From the NCBI RefSeq assembly GCF_000428145.1, contig NZ_KE386630.1, positions 1 to 64,000 of the forward strand: DNA of 64,000 bases, given 5' to 3'. This document shows, piece by piece, positions 1 through 7,636 of this stretch (position 1 is its first letter; each line of letters starts with the position of its first letter). The DNA is from Chitinilyticum litopenaei DSM 21440 (lineage in GTDB: Bacteria > Pseudomonadota > Gammaproteobacteria > Burkholderiales > Chitinibacteraceae). The notes below the pieces were generated by a model. The model did not search any database. It saw nothing but the letters and a program-made list of their open reading frames with translations, and was not told where the DNA came from. The position numbers were made by a program, and so were the translations under genes.

Positions 1-154
1 ATCCGGGCGCGGGCAATCCCCAGCTCCCGGCGGCGTCCCGAAAGCCCATGCTGTCGAGCATCTGCTTGAAGAGCACCAATCCGCCCCAGGCGGTGACCTC
101 GCGGTTGCTGAAACTGATCGAAAACCCATCTCCCTGCAGCGGCAGCCCGGCCAT
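1..154 (-). CDS. DDE transposase N-terminus (partial, runs off the window)
   Basis: The 51 visible codons begin MAGLPLQGDGFSISFSNREV and continue with a TAWGGLVLFKQMLDSMGF segment. This resembles the N-termini of DDE transposases of the IS4/IS1380 type, but the exact family cannot be fixed from so short a piece. The catalytic domain is beyond base 1. The gene reads leftward, in the same direction as the phage late genes it interrupts. Confidence 0.55.
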   Translation of the reverse strand, partial: MAGLPLQGDGFSISFSNREVTAWGGLVLFKQMLDSMGFRDAAGSWGLPAPG

Positions 155-299
155 GTCTACCTCTTATGTGGCTGATTCATGAAGGTTATTGCTAATGGAA
201 TCCATTAGAAATGCCCCGGCTTGATGCCGTAGCGAAGACCCACTGCCTTGCCGCAAGCTTGCCTCAAATGCTTGGGAAATGGCTAATGGATAATCTGGG
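1..299 (-). mobile_element. Insertion sequence, partial (upstream end only)
   Basis: The sequence left of about base 299 does not belong to the phage operon. A phage reading frame that starts at the end of the portal gene loses its phage-like character after about 33 codons, exactly where minus-strand sequence beginning CCCAGATTATCC starts, and a transposase-like N-terminus follows. The IS end is therefore placed near 299; this junction is inferred. The rest of the element, including the other end and any target duplication, lies outside the window. An imperfect palindrome around TAATGGAATCCATTA near 190-207 lies in the upstream non-coding part of the element. Confidence 0.6.
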
Positions 300-398
300 T
301 TCAATGTTTTCTGTGGTTTCCAGCTCCTGGCGCAGTTGATCGATCTGCTCCAGCACGTAATCCTCGACCTGTCGCCATGTGGCGTCTCTGGTGATCAA
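264..398 (-). pseudogene. Phage structural-region protein truncated by IS insertion
   Basis: A TTG start overlaps the portal stop (ATTTGA). The frame encodes LITRDATWRQVEDYVLEQID followed by QLRQELETT, a pattern typical of small proteins next to phage portal genes. After about residue 33 the frame enters IS sequence and stops at 264-266. The original gene probably continued leftward into the head/tail morphogenesis genes. Function is unknown; the position suggests a small accessory head-tail protein. Confidence 0.45.
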
Positions 399-2482
399 AT
401 CCCGCTCCCCATCTGCGCTTTCGTCAGTAGCTCCGCATTGAAGCGCTGATTCGCGGCATCCTCTTTGACCTTGAGCTCGCCCATGCGCGCCGTGGCATCA
501 AACCGTCTGAGCTGCAGATCCGTGCCAAGCTTGCTTTGCGCAATGGCTGCGGTCAGTTGCTGGTTGCTCAGGCTGGTGGACGCGGCCAGTTCTGCACGGC
601 GCAAGTCGTTCTCGCTGTCTTGGGCGGCGACTTGTAACTTGCCCTGCTCCACGGCCAGCCGCTGCTGATCCAGTTGCTGACGGGCCTGCAGCTCAGCCTG
701 GGCCAGCTGCAGCTTGGCCTGCTCGATCTGCAGCTTCATCTGCTCGACGCTCGGCTGCTGCGGCTGATTCTGCTGTGCCTCGGCCTCGGCCTGCATTTCT
801 TCTTCCGTTTTGGTCACGCCATCGGCATTCAAGCCCTGGCTGGCCACGATCTGGCGGAACAATTCCGGCCACTTCACCAGTTGCGCAAACGGCTGCATGC
901 TGCCGGCCAACTGCGCCAGCTGCACCAGACCTTGCGTCTGCTGCTCGCGCACCAGCAGGGATACCGAGCCAAGCGGCACAATGTCGTAGTCGCCCTTCGC
1001 TTCGTCATCGTCCGAAAACTCCATGTTCCAGGCGTACAGGGCGCGAATCACCGGGCGGGTAATGTTGTCATCGAAGGCGCGCACCAGTCGGCGCAGGCCG
1101 CTGCTGGCGCTATTCATCAGCATCGCCGTACCAGTGGCGGTTTGCGTCACCTGTGGCTCGTCGCCAGTCTGCGCCAGCGTCGGCAGGCCGGATTCGTCTT
1201 CCATGCGCTGCACGGCTTTTTCGAACTGCGCCTGCAGATCGCCAATCATGGCCGGGATCGTCACCGCGACAATTGGCGCGCCCTGCAAAGGCATGTCCGA
1301 CAGCCACAGCTTACCCGGCGCCAGCTCCATGCCGCCACTGGCCGGCCGCAACCCTTTCATGTGCGCCACGTACTGTGGCAGCGCGGCCATTGCGGCGTGA
1401 TCCAGTCGCAGTCGCAACAGGCTATTGGCCTCGCGCTGGCTACCACGAATACGGCGCGGCAGGCCAGAGCCAAAGATGCCGTGCTCGTCCTCGTCCCAGC
1501 AGATCACCGCATAGCGCAGATGGCCGTCAGCCGGGGCGGCCTTCAAGATTTCGTTGTCGCAGAACCAGATTGTTACTTCGGTGGCGTTGCAGCCGCACAG
1601 GGTTTGCCCTTCGCTCTCCGGCACCACGCCGTGGAATTCCCACACCTGGTATTTGTTGAGCTCCGTGCTGTCCTGGTAGTCGGCGCTGCGCGCCTTATTC
1701 ACCGAGCCATCCGCACGCCAGCCGGGCTTGCGCGACAGCACACGCTCCAGCGCCTCGCTATCAAAGCCCGGCAGCTTTGCCAGCTCGCGCAATTGCTTGC
1801 GGTTCAACCGATGGCGCTGCAGATTGCTTTCGCTGTGCTCGATCCGATCGGCAGAATCATCGGGGAAGAAATCCCACGGGCTCACGCGCTCGACCGTCGG
1901 CGCAAACTGCGTTTCTGCAATCCGCGCCGCCTGAGTAACGCCAGGAAAAATCTGCTGCTGCTGGTAACGGGGGACCGACTTGCTGGTGACTACCGGCCCC
2001 TTTAGGATGCCAGTTCCAAGACGCACAGCATCGGCAATCACGCGGCGCAGAATGCGGTTGTAATCAGCCTCGGCCAGCTGGTCGTCGATGATGCGCTGCA
2101 TCTTCAGTGCGCGCTTTTTGGCCTCGGCCTGCAGCTGCTTGGCGTCCAAGCCGGGAATATCCGGGATCGGCGTCGGCTGGATCGACCAGTTGCGATCATC
2201 CGTTGGCAGCACCATTTCACCCCAACGCGCCTCGGCCAGATTGCAGAGCTTGCGCGTGCCGTTGTAGAACGCACGAGACTTGCCCTTGGCGATGCCGCTG
2301 GAAATATCCGGATCGTATTCGCCGTTGTGCTGGCGGGTATCCTCCAGCCAGCGCTGCTCCAGCGAGCTGCGCGATGCAACTCGCTTATCGGCCAGCGACT
2401 GCAGGCGCGTGGCAATGCCATCCAGCAGGCGTGACTGTTCCTCGACCTGCTCGGGGTCGATCATCATCAGGTCTGTGGTCAT
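395..2482 (-). CDS. Phage portal protein (P22-like, podovirus/lambdoid type)
   Basis: The portal forms the dodecameric ring at the capsid vertex through which DNA is packaged and to which the tail attaches. The predicted protein is about 695 residues, in the range of P22-type portals. The N-terminal half carries the family-like run LEQRWLEDTRQHNGEYDP and a DDRNWSIQPTPIPD segment. The C-terminal ~150 residues are a Gln/Ala-rich coiled coil (repeated EQAKLQLAQAELQARQQLDQ-like heptads), as expected for the barrel/crown helix. The ATG at 2482 overlaps the terminase stop as TGATG; a TTG one codon earlier is possible. It lies directly downstream of terL, the classic terS-terL-portal order. Confidence 0.85.
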   Translation of the reverse strand: MTTDLMMIDPEQVEEQSRLLDGIATRLQSLADKRVASRSSLEQRWLEDTRQHNGEYDPDISSGIAKGKSRAFYNGTRKLCNLAEARWGEMVLPTDDRNWSIQPTPIPDIPGLDAKQLQAEAKKRALKMQRIIDDQLAEADYNRILRRVIADAVRLGTGILKGPVVTSKSVPRYQQQQIFPGVTQAARIAETQFAPTVERVSPWDFFPDDSADRIEHSESNLQRHRLNRKQLRELAKLPGFDSEALERVLSRKPGWRADGSVNKARSADYQDSTELNKYQVWEFHGVVPESEGQTLCGCNATEVTIWFCDNEILKAAPADGHLRYAVICWDEDEHGIFGSGLPRRIRGSQREANSLLRLRLDHAAMAALPQYVAHMKGLRPASGGMELAPGKLWLSDMPLQGAPIVAVTIPAMIGDLQAQFEKAVQRMEDESGLPTLAQTGDEPQVTQTATGTAMLMNSASSGLRRLVRAFDDNITRPVIRALYAWNMEFSDDDEAKGDYDIVPLGSVSLLVREQQTQGLVQLAQLAGSMQPFAQLVKWPELFRQIVASQGLNADGVTKTEEEMQAEAEAQQNQPQQPSVEQMKLQIEQAKLQLAQAELQARQQLDQQRLAVEQGKLQVAAQDSENDLRRAELAASTSLSNQQLTAAIAQSKLGTDLQLRRFDATARMGELKVKEDAANQRFNAELLTKAQMGSGI

Positions 2483-3741
2483 CAATATCCTGCGTAGCTG
2501 TCGCCAGTGTGCACCGGCAAGGTGGCGTAATGATTCGTGTAGCTCAGGCTGTCCGCGTTCACGGCCAGATAGCGGAAGGCGTCCGAGCTATGGCTGGCCC
2601 AGTCGTGCACCGGCAGTGGCTTGAATTCGCCGGCCTTGTCGGAAAACTCGCGGCGGTAGCTGCGCAGGCACTCAATGCCGCGCGCGCACTTCTCCGCATC
2701 AAACCAGACTCGCGGAAAAGCCAGCCGCGCCGCGTTGATGCCGTCCTCAATACTCAGTCGCGGCGTGATCTGCACCGTGCGCCCCATGCCGCGCATCACC
2801 TCTTCGATGCTCTTGCCGGTGCCTAGCTCGCGGGCACGGGCATCGTGCGGTAGCCAGTCCGTACCCCACACATAGCGGCGCGTGGTCAGCTCCTGCAGAT
2901 GGCTGGCGATGCTCAACCCATTGGCCTCGTAGTGGTCAATGCAGCGCAGCTCATTGCGCACGGACTGCACCATCCAGACGGCAGTCGCATCGCTGATGCC
3001 AATATCCCAAACGGTGTGGACAGGTAGTGCCGGATCGTAGGGCACATGGCCAATACGCCCTTCACTAGCCGCAGCCAGCAGTTCGCTGGTGTAGATCGCG
3101 CCGTCGATGATCGTTTTCGGCTTGCCGTTCCAGATGTTTTCGTAGCCGACCGGGTCGCGGGCCAGCGTATCCAGCCGCTCAGCTTCAAGCTCAGGCGGGA
3201 ACCACGGGTTGTCCGACCAGTTCACCTCCTGCACCCATGCGCCGGCAGGCGGATTCGCCACGAACCGTTGCCAAGTTTCGTCAGTCGGCAAGGCCGGGTT
3301 GAACGTGATCCAGATTTCGCTGCCAGGCTTCCGGATGGTCGGCTGCAGCACCTCCCAGCTTTTCTTGCTGACGCTCTGCGCCTCTTCCACCCAGCAGATG
3401 TCGCAACCCTCAAACGACTTGATCGAGTCAACCGTGTGGCTCATCAGGCCGGCGAAAAGAAATTGCGTACCGTTCGGGCCGCGAATCTCTGTCTCAAGGA
3501 TCTGGTACACGCCGCCCAGGCCGAGCGCATTGATCTGGTCTTTCAGCAGCGCATGCACCGAGTCCTTGATCGATTTCTGCACTTCCCGCGCACACAGCAC
3601 GCGGATCGGCTTCTGGGCGCCCAGCATCACCAACGCACGCGCCACGCTCCAGCTCTTGGCACTGCCACGCCCGCCATACATCACCTTGTAGCGGTTCGGC
3701 TTGAACAAGCCCTGCAGCTTGCGCGGAAACTGGACGTCCAT
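2482..3741 (-). CDS. Terminase large subunit
   Basis: This is the ATPase/nuclease motor that cuts concatemeric phage DNA and pumps it into the prohead. About 419 residues. Walker A is visible as GGRGSAKS near residue 25, and Walker B plus the catalytic glutamate as DICWVEEAQ near residue 115. The C-terminal RNase H-like nuclease domain shows acidic motifs at WDIGISDATAVW and HDWASHSSDAFRYLA. The family is Terminase_3/6-like (PBSX type). The ATG at 3741 overlaps the small-subunit stop (TGATG), so the two subunits are probably translationally coupled. Confidence 0.93.
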   Translation of the reverse strand: MDVQFPRKLQGLFKPNRYKVMYGGRGSAKSWSVARALVMLGAQKPIRVLCAREVQKSIKDSVHALLKDQINALGLGGVYQILETEIRGPNGTQFLFAGLMSHTVDSIKSFEGCDICWVEEAQSVSKKSWEVLQPTIRKPGSEIWITFNPALPTDETWQRFVANPPAGAWVQEVNWSDNPWFPPELEAERLDTLARDPVGYENIWNGKPKTIIDGAIYTSELLAAASEGRIGHVPYDPALPVHTVWDIGISDATAVWMVQSVRNELRCIDHYEANGLSIASHLQELTTRRYVWGTDWLPHDARARELGTGKSIEEVMRGMGRTVQITPRLSIEDGINAARLAFPRVWFDAEKCARGIECLRSYRREFSDKAGEFKPLPVHDWASHSSDAFRYLAVNADSLSYTNHYATLPVHTGDSYAGY

Positions 3742-4247
3742 CACTTCGGATCAACGAAGCTCACGTTGAGGCTGATCTTCTCGCCGCCAGTTGTGATGTC
3801 CGTCTGTTGCTTGTCGGTAAACATCGCCAAGTGCCGACCAATCAGCTCCAATGCCTTCAGCTTGTCGTTCGTCTTGAGCTTCATGCTGCCGCCGGCAGCG
3901 GTAAGCGTTTCCGATACCTCCGACACCAGCGCCGCCTGGTCGGCAGTCAGTTCGTCGCTTGGCTTGAGCTTCAACCCATCCGGCCCCCAGCTCATCACAT
4001 CACGCGCATCGCCAAAAGCAATCTTGGCCAGCTCATTCAGCACGCGATCCTGCGTAATCTCGGTGCGCTCTTCGCGCTTCTTCATCGCCTCTTTGATGGC
4101 CTTGCCGACACCAACATTCGCTAACAGCCTACTGCCCTGCTCGTTGGCCGTCTTCTCGCTGTACCCGGCGCGAATAGCCGCTTGCGTCGCGTTCAAGTCC
4201 TTCAGGTACTCGGCAACGAAAGCAGCTTGTTTAGGCGTAAGGCTCAT
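3741..4247 (-). CDS. Terminase small subunit
   Basis: DNA-recognition subunit of the packaging motor. The protein starts MSLTPKQAAFVAEYLKDLNA and continues TQAAIRAGYSEKTANEQGSR, the Terminase_2 signature with a helix-turn-helix (NATQAAIRAGYS). Length is 168 residues, usual for the family. The start at 4247 was chosen over an upstream in-frame ATG at 4307 because homology-like sequence begins here and the extension spans a hairpin. It precedes terL with a TGATG overlap. Confidence 0.92.
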   Translation of the reverse strand: MSLTPKQAAFVAEYLKDLNATQAAIRAGYSEKTANEQGSRLLANVGVGKAIKEAMKKREERTEITQDRVLNELAKIAFGDARDVMSWGPDGLKLKPSDELTADQAALVSEVSETLTAAGGSMKLKTNDKLKALELIGRHLAMFTDKQQTDITTGGEKISLNVSFVDPK

Positions 4248-4296
4248 GGCTCCAGAAACGACAAAGCCCCGCGCATGGCAGGGCTGAAAATGACGA

Positions 4297-4320
4297 AAGC
4301 CCCGCAACCGCAGGGCTTCT
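4297..4320 (-). terminator. Terminator-like hairpin upstream of terS
   Basis: On the minus strand a GC-rich hairpin (AGCCCTGC, loop GGTT, GCGGGGCT) is followed by TTTCG. The U tract is short, so it may be a weak terminator or a processing/pausing site between the early-middle genes and the terminase genes. Readthrough would be needed for packaging gene expression. Confidence 0.4.
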
Positions 4321-4403
4321 GATGCTGTTTCCGCGCCTGGCGGATCAGTCTAGGCGCACTTATTCACAGTACAGGTTTCTTATACATGAACGCCGGTCAG
4401 GTG

Positions 4404-4685
4404 TCAAGCTGCAGTAGCGCCAAGCGCTCTCAGCCAATAGCGATCAGTCCAATACCAATCATGCGTCCTGTGCGTCAGCAGCATCTTGTCTGCACACTCT
4501 GCGCTGATCCCCATGCGTGCGGCGGCTTGCTGGATGGCTGGTGATGGTGGACTGGCGCGCGTGATGATGCGCAGCGGCTCAAATTGCCCGACTTCACATT
4601 CTACGTCAACATGGACATAAGGCTGCGCCCGTAGCATCTTATTCAACTCAACAAGCTCCCAAAATCGCTCCTTAATCAACTCCAT
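4404..4685 (-). CDS. Small phage protein, function unknown
   Basis: A 93-residue protein starting MELIKERFWELVELNKMLRA. It has a charged helical N-terminus and a C-terminus rich in aromatics (THDWYWTDRYWLRALG). The start at 4685 overlaps the stop of the preceding gene by 14 bases, which supports this start over longer in-frame extensions. No known domain was recognised. Confidence 0.6.
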   Translation of the reverse strand: MELIKERFWELVELNKMLRAQPYVHVDVECEVGQFEPLRIITRASPPSPAIQQAAARMGISAECADKMLLTHRTHDWYWTDRYWLRALGATAA

Positions 4686-4983
4686 TGACACCCTCCCACA
4701 ACTGATCATCGTATGGATTGACGTGTCGCTTGGCCTCGTCGCACGGATGACGCGGCACGCTGTCAACCCACTCCGATCCGTCATGCCAGGCCGGGAAGTA
4801 CACCCTGCGCTCTGTCCATGCGGTAAACGGTTTGCCTTCGACAGGGCCATATCCGGCATAAAACAGCGCGTCCAACTCTTCGTCGCTCAACGTGCATTGC
4901 AGAATGTCCGTCATGGACTCGCCCTGCTTGGTCAGCTCTGCGGTCAGTAGTTCGCGCCAGCTGCTCAGATCCTCAGTTGACAT
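4672..4983 (-). CDS. Phage protein resembling the DUF7447 family
   Basis: A 103-residue protein. The segment KPFTAWTERRVYFPAWHDGS followed by EWVDSVPRHPC is a pattern recalled from many siphophage and lambdoid accessory proteins (DUF7447-like). No function is known. Its start overlaps the previous gene by 11 bases, and it sits in a chain of overlapping genes between rusA and the terminase. Confidence 0.65.
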   Translation of the reverse strand: MSTEDLSSWRELLTAELTKQGESMTDILQCTLSDEELDALFYAGYGPVEGKPFTAWTERRVYFPAWHDGSEWVDSVPRHPCDEAKRHVNPYDDQLWEGVNGVD

Positions 4984-5539
4984 TGATCCATCCTTTTGTG
5001 TGCATGGCTGATTCTACCTTTGCCAACCCTCGCTGCTCTATCGCATCCAGCATCAGCTCGGCCTGCTCAACCATGCGCCTGAACGCATTGCGCGGAATGC
5101 CATAGTCTTTGCCGATGGCATCAACGTTGATCGCGCCCTGGCCGTCGATGCGCAGCTGCCGCATCACGTAATCCCGATCATGCGGGCGCAGCAGCCACCG
5201 GTGGCAGACTTCGATTGCCGGCGCCTGCCCCATATCGTCCACGTTGATTTGATCGTAGAGCGTGCGCGCCGTGGCCTGGCGCTCGATGCTGTCCAGTGTG
5301 CGCCGGCCCATCACCACCAATCGCGCCACCGGATCACCACGCAATGCCTCCTCGGCCACGCGGTAGATCATCTGAGCCTGCGCCCGCAGCGATGCAGCCC
5401 GGTCGCCGGGCAGTCCGCCACGCGCATCTTTCATGCGTCCGAGCTGTGACTTGGTTGACTCATCGCCAGCCAGTGATTGCGCGGCGAACGCCCAGTGCAG
5501 CGCATGCTCGGCGCTCATCCAATTCTCCCGCAGTCTCAT
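4973..5539 (-). CDS. Phage protein in the Q/late-regulator position, function unknown
   Basis: A 188-residue mostly helical protein starting MRLRENWMSAEHALHWAFAA. The last 70 residues contain a possible helix-turn-helix (AINVDAIGKDYGIPRNAFRRMVEQAE). It follows rusA with an ATGA overlap, where lambdoid phages often carry the late antiterminator Q or DUF1133-like proteins. A role in late-gene control is therefore plausible but not shown; no clear family match was recognised. Confidence 0.55.
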   Translation of the reverse strand: MRLRENWMSAEHALHWAFAAQSLAGDESTKSQLGRMKDARGGLPGDRAASLRAQAQMIYRVAEEALRGDPVARLVVMGRRTLDSIERQATARTLYDQINVDDMGQAPAIEVCHRWLLRPHDRDYVMRQLRIDGQGAINVDAIGKDYGIPRNAFRRMVEQAELMLDAIEQRGLAKVESAMHTKGWINVN

Positions 5540-5988
5540 CGCTTCACCTCGTCACTCTGGTTGTTCTGGAAAACCGTCAGATCGGTGATGGTCACCACGG
5601 CGCACGGCGTGGCCGCATAGCGCTTGCGAAACACCAGGTCCACAGCCTGGGCGTCGTCCTTCCATGCGATCCCGTTCAGCGCATCGCTGATGGCCTTGGC
5701 CACATTGTCGGCATCGGGCTTGCCCGTCGGCATGATCTCGCCGGCCAGGGCGGCGGCCTGCTTCTTCTTGCTCCAGCTGGCCGGGATCTGCACGAAGGCA
5801 TCAATGCGCAGCTGCACCGGACCAATCAACAGCGCTTGGTCACCAATGGCCTGGCGCGCAAACAGCGCGACGCGGTTTTCGTAGCTCGCCGTCTTTTCGT
5901 CAGTGTGCATGCGGATGCCGGCGCCAACCCGGACCGCGCGTGGCCTGCCCTTGCCACGGACTTCGCCGGGCACCGTAAACTGCATCAT
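5536..5988 (-). CDS. rusA: RusA family Holliday-junction endodeoxyribonuclease
   Basis: Cleaves four-way junctions and branched DNA during phage recombination and packaging. The protein begins MMQFTVPGEVRGKGRPRAVR, with the characteristic GKGRPR motif. The metal-binding acidic cluster is visible in PTGKPDADNVAKAISDALNGIAWKDDAQ (KPDxDN...D...DD). Length is about 150 residues versus roughly 120 for E. coli RusA; the extra length is at the C-terminus. The ATG at 5988 overlaps the upstream stop (ATGA). Part of a nin-like block with ninB and a YbcO-like nuclease. Confidence 0.9.
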   Translation of the reverse strand: MMQFTVPGEVRGKGRPRAVRVGAGIRMHTDEKTASYENRVALFARQAIGDQALLIGPVQLRIDAFVQIPASWSKKKQAAALAGEIMPTGKPDADNVAKAISDALNGIAWKDDAQAVDLVFRKRYAATPCAVVTITDLTVFQNNQSDEVKR

Positions 5989-6389
5989 TGGCTTCCCTCC
6001 TTGCATTCAATCAGGCCGCGACGGAACAGCTCGCGCAGCGTCAGCACAATCGCCCGATCCATCAGCGCTCGGCGCTGCTCGCGATCCAGCTGTTTGCCGT
6101 TGTCAATTTCGTGGTGGCATTCGGAGCAGATGGCTGCAGCCAGCGCATCATCCGTCTTCTGCCCGCGCCCCTTGCCCTCGTTGCGGTGCGCTGCCTGGAC
6201 GCCATAGCGCCCACAGAGCACGCAGTTTTCGATTGCATGGACAGCCGATAGCCATGTCGAGGATTTGCGCGGCATGGTCTTGGGTATTGCCTTGTGAGTA
6301 GCAGTTTTGCTAGCTTGCACGGCAATACCCTTAGCACTACATGCCTGCTGCCAGGCCGGGCGCGGAACAATCTTGCTCGGCGCGCTCAT
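5985..6389 (-). CDS. YbcO/DUF1364-like HNH-type nuclease (nin region)
   Basis: A 134-residue protein starting MSAPSKIVPRPAWQQACSAK. Conserved features are CVLCGRYGVQAAHRNEGKGR and later AAICSECHHEIDNGKQLDRE, giving paired CxxC metal-binding sites and a histidine-rich HNH-like core, as in the YbcO/DUF1364 nucleases of lambdoid nin regions. The start at 6389 makes an ATGA overlap with ninB. The ~45-residue basic N-terminal extension is unusual for the family. Its neighbours support a role in DNA processing. Confidence 0.75.
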   Translation of the reverse strand: MSAPSKIVPRPAWQQACSAKGIAVQASKTATHKAIPKTMPRKSSTWLSAVHAIENCVLCGRYGVQAAHRNEGKGRGQKTDDALAAAICSECHHEIDNGKQLDREQRRALMDRAIVLTLRELFRRGLIECKEGSQ

Positions 6390-6796
6390 GGACCCACCTC
6401 GAACAGCACGCCCAGCTCGCTCGCCGCATCGGCCTCGACCCGCTGCATGTACTCGCTGAACTCGGCCACGGTCATTTCCGTGGTGCTCTTGCGCCGGGTC
6501 ACCACTTCGCCATTCGGCAGGGTCATGTCCTCGCACACGCCGAACTTGCGCGCGTAATGCTCGTGCCAGACCTCGGCGCTGTACTGCCGGCCAGCCACCC
6601 AGGCTTGCTGCGCGATCGGCTGCAACACGGCCTTCCAGTAGCGCCGGTTCTGCTCGTTGTTGCGCTTCTTGTCGGCGGTCGTGACGATCAGCATCAGCGG
6701 CTTTCCGGATGCGATGGCCGCTTTCGCGTTCTGCCGGATGAACGCCATAAAGGCCTGCCACACGCTGGGCTGGTTCAGGATGAATTCACGCTGCAT
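6386..6796 (-). CDS. ninB: NinB recombination protein (Orf homologue)
   Basis: Single-strand DNA binding recombination mediator that in lambda (Orf) substitutes for RecFOR. The protein starts MQREFILNQPSVWQAFMAFI. The conserved block DKKRNNEQNRRYWKAVLQPI and the later VWHEHYARKFGVCEDMTLPNGE are typical of NinB. Length is 136 residues. The start at 6796 was chosen because the family begins there and the gene overlaps the previous stop by 11 bases. Confidence 0.88.
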   Translation of the reverse strand: MQREFILNQPSVWQAFMAFIRQNAKAAIASGKPLMLIVTTADKKRNNEQNRRYWKAVLQPIAQQAWVAGRQYSAEVWHEHYARKFGVCEDMTLPNGEVVTRRKSTTEMTVAEFSEYMQRVEADAASELGVLFEVGP

Positions 6797-6974
6797 TGTT
6801 TGCCCCCTCTTCCCATCCATCCGGCTGATACCGGCCATCCTGTTCATCGCACCACTGCTGGCACGCCGCTTCGCTGCGCCACTTCTTGGCCTGATCGCGG
6901 CAGCTGGTCAGCGGGTAGCGGGTGTACTTCCCCGCCCACCAGGCGCACCGCGTTGACCGGGCCAGCCAGATCAT
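6786..6974 (-). CDS. Small phage protein, function unknown
   Basis: A 62-residue, Trp- and Cys-rich protein (MIWLARSTRCAWWAGKYTRY at the N-terminus; ACQQWCDEQDGRYQPDGW near the C-terminus). The ATGA overlap with the upstream gene and the overlap with ninB downstream show it is translated within the operon. The Trp/Cys spacing hints at a small metal-binding fold, but no family was recognised. Confidence 0.6.
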   Translation of the reverse strand: MIWLARSTRCAWWAGKYTRYPLTSCRDQAKKWRSEAACQQWCDEQDGRYQPDGWEEGANNAA

Positions 6975-7636
6975 GCGGCGCGACCCTGCCGCTCATTGGC
7001 TGCCTGCACGCCCTGAATCTGCTTGAGCGCCAATTGCGCGGCCGGCTGCAGGCGCAGCATGGCCGATGGCTCAACGCCACCGCTGTACGTCAGTCGGCAT
7101 TTCGCGGTATCGCCAATCGGGATTGGTGGTGCGATGCGCTGGCCGGCGCCGGCATTCGCTACCTCGAACGCACCAGTCAGCACCTTCGGCCACTCGGCGG
7201 GCGGCGTGAACACCATCGCCTGATAGCGCTTCTCAAAGCGCCCCTGCAGAAAGGTGAGCTCGTCAACCGGCGTGGCGCACAGCTCCGGCCATGAGCCGAG
7301 TCCGTCCAGCGCGGCATGGATCAAGGGGTCATCGAACACCACGGAATCACCGCCGCCGACACAGCGCATGGCCTTGTCCACCTTCGCCCAGGCTTTAGCA
7401 GCGCGGGTCTGGCTGCCGCCATCGACGTAGCGCACTACGTCTGCCGGCTTCGGCATGAACTGGCCGGTGTCCGGGTTGAGCGCATGGGCGTTGAAAGCGC
7501 GGCGAATGTCGGCCAGCTCGTACTGCTGCAGGGCGCTCCAGTAAATCGCCATGAATTGCGGGCTGGCAACCTTGCCGTACAGCTCGCAGATGCCGCCCAT
7601 CAGCTCGAAAAAATGGGCCTGGTCATGTGGGGTCAT
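6971..7636 (-). CDS. DUF6475-like phage replication-region protein
   Basis: A 221-residue protein starting MTPHDQAHFFELMGGICELY. The segments AFNAHALNPDTGQFMPKPADVVRYVDG and AAKAWAKVDKAMRCVGGGDSVVFDDPLIHAALDGLG match the pattern recalled for DUF6475 proteins, which sit beside O-like replication proteins in prophages of beta- and gammaproteobacteria. A role in loading the host helicase (a P-like function) is inferred from position only. The start at 7636 overlaps the O-like stop by ATGA. Confidence 0.7.
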   Translation of the reverse strand: MTPHDQAHFFELMGGICELYGKVASPQFMAIYWSALQQYELADIRRAFNAHALNPDTGQFMPKPADVVRYVDGGSQTRAAKAWAKVDKAMRCVGGGDSVVFDDPLIHAALDGLGSWPELCATPVDELTFLQGRFEKRYQAMVFTPPAEWPKVLTGAFEVANAGAGQRIAPPIPIGDTAKCRLTYSGGVEPSAMLRLQPAAQLALKQIQGVQAANERQGRAA

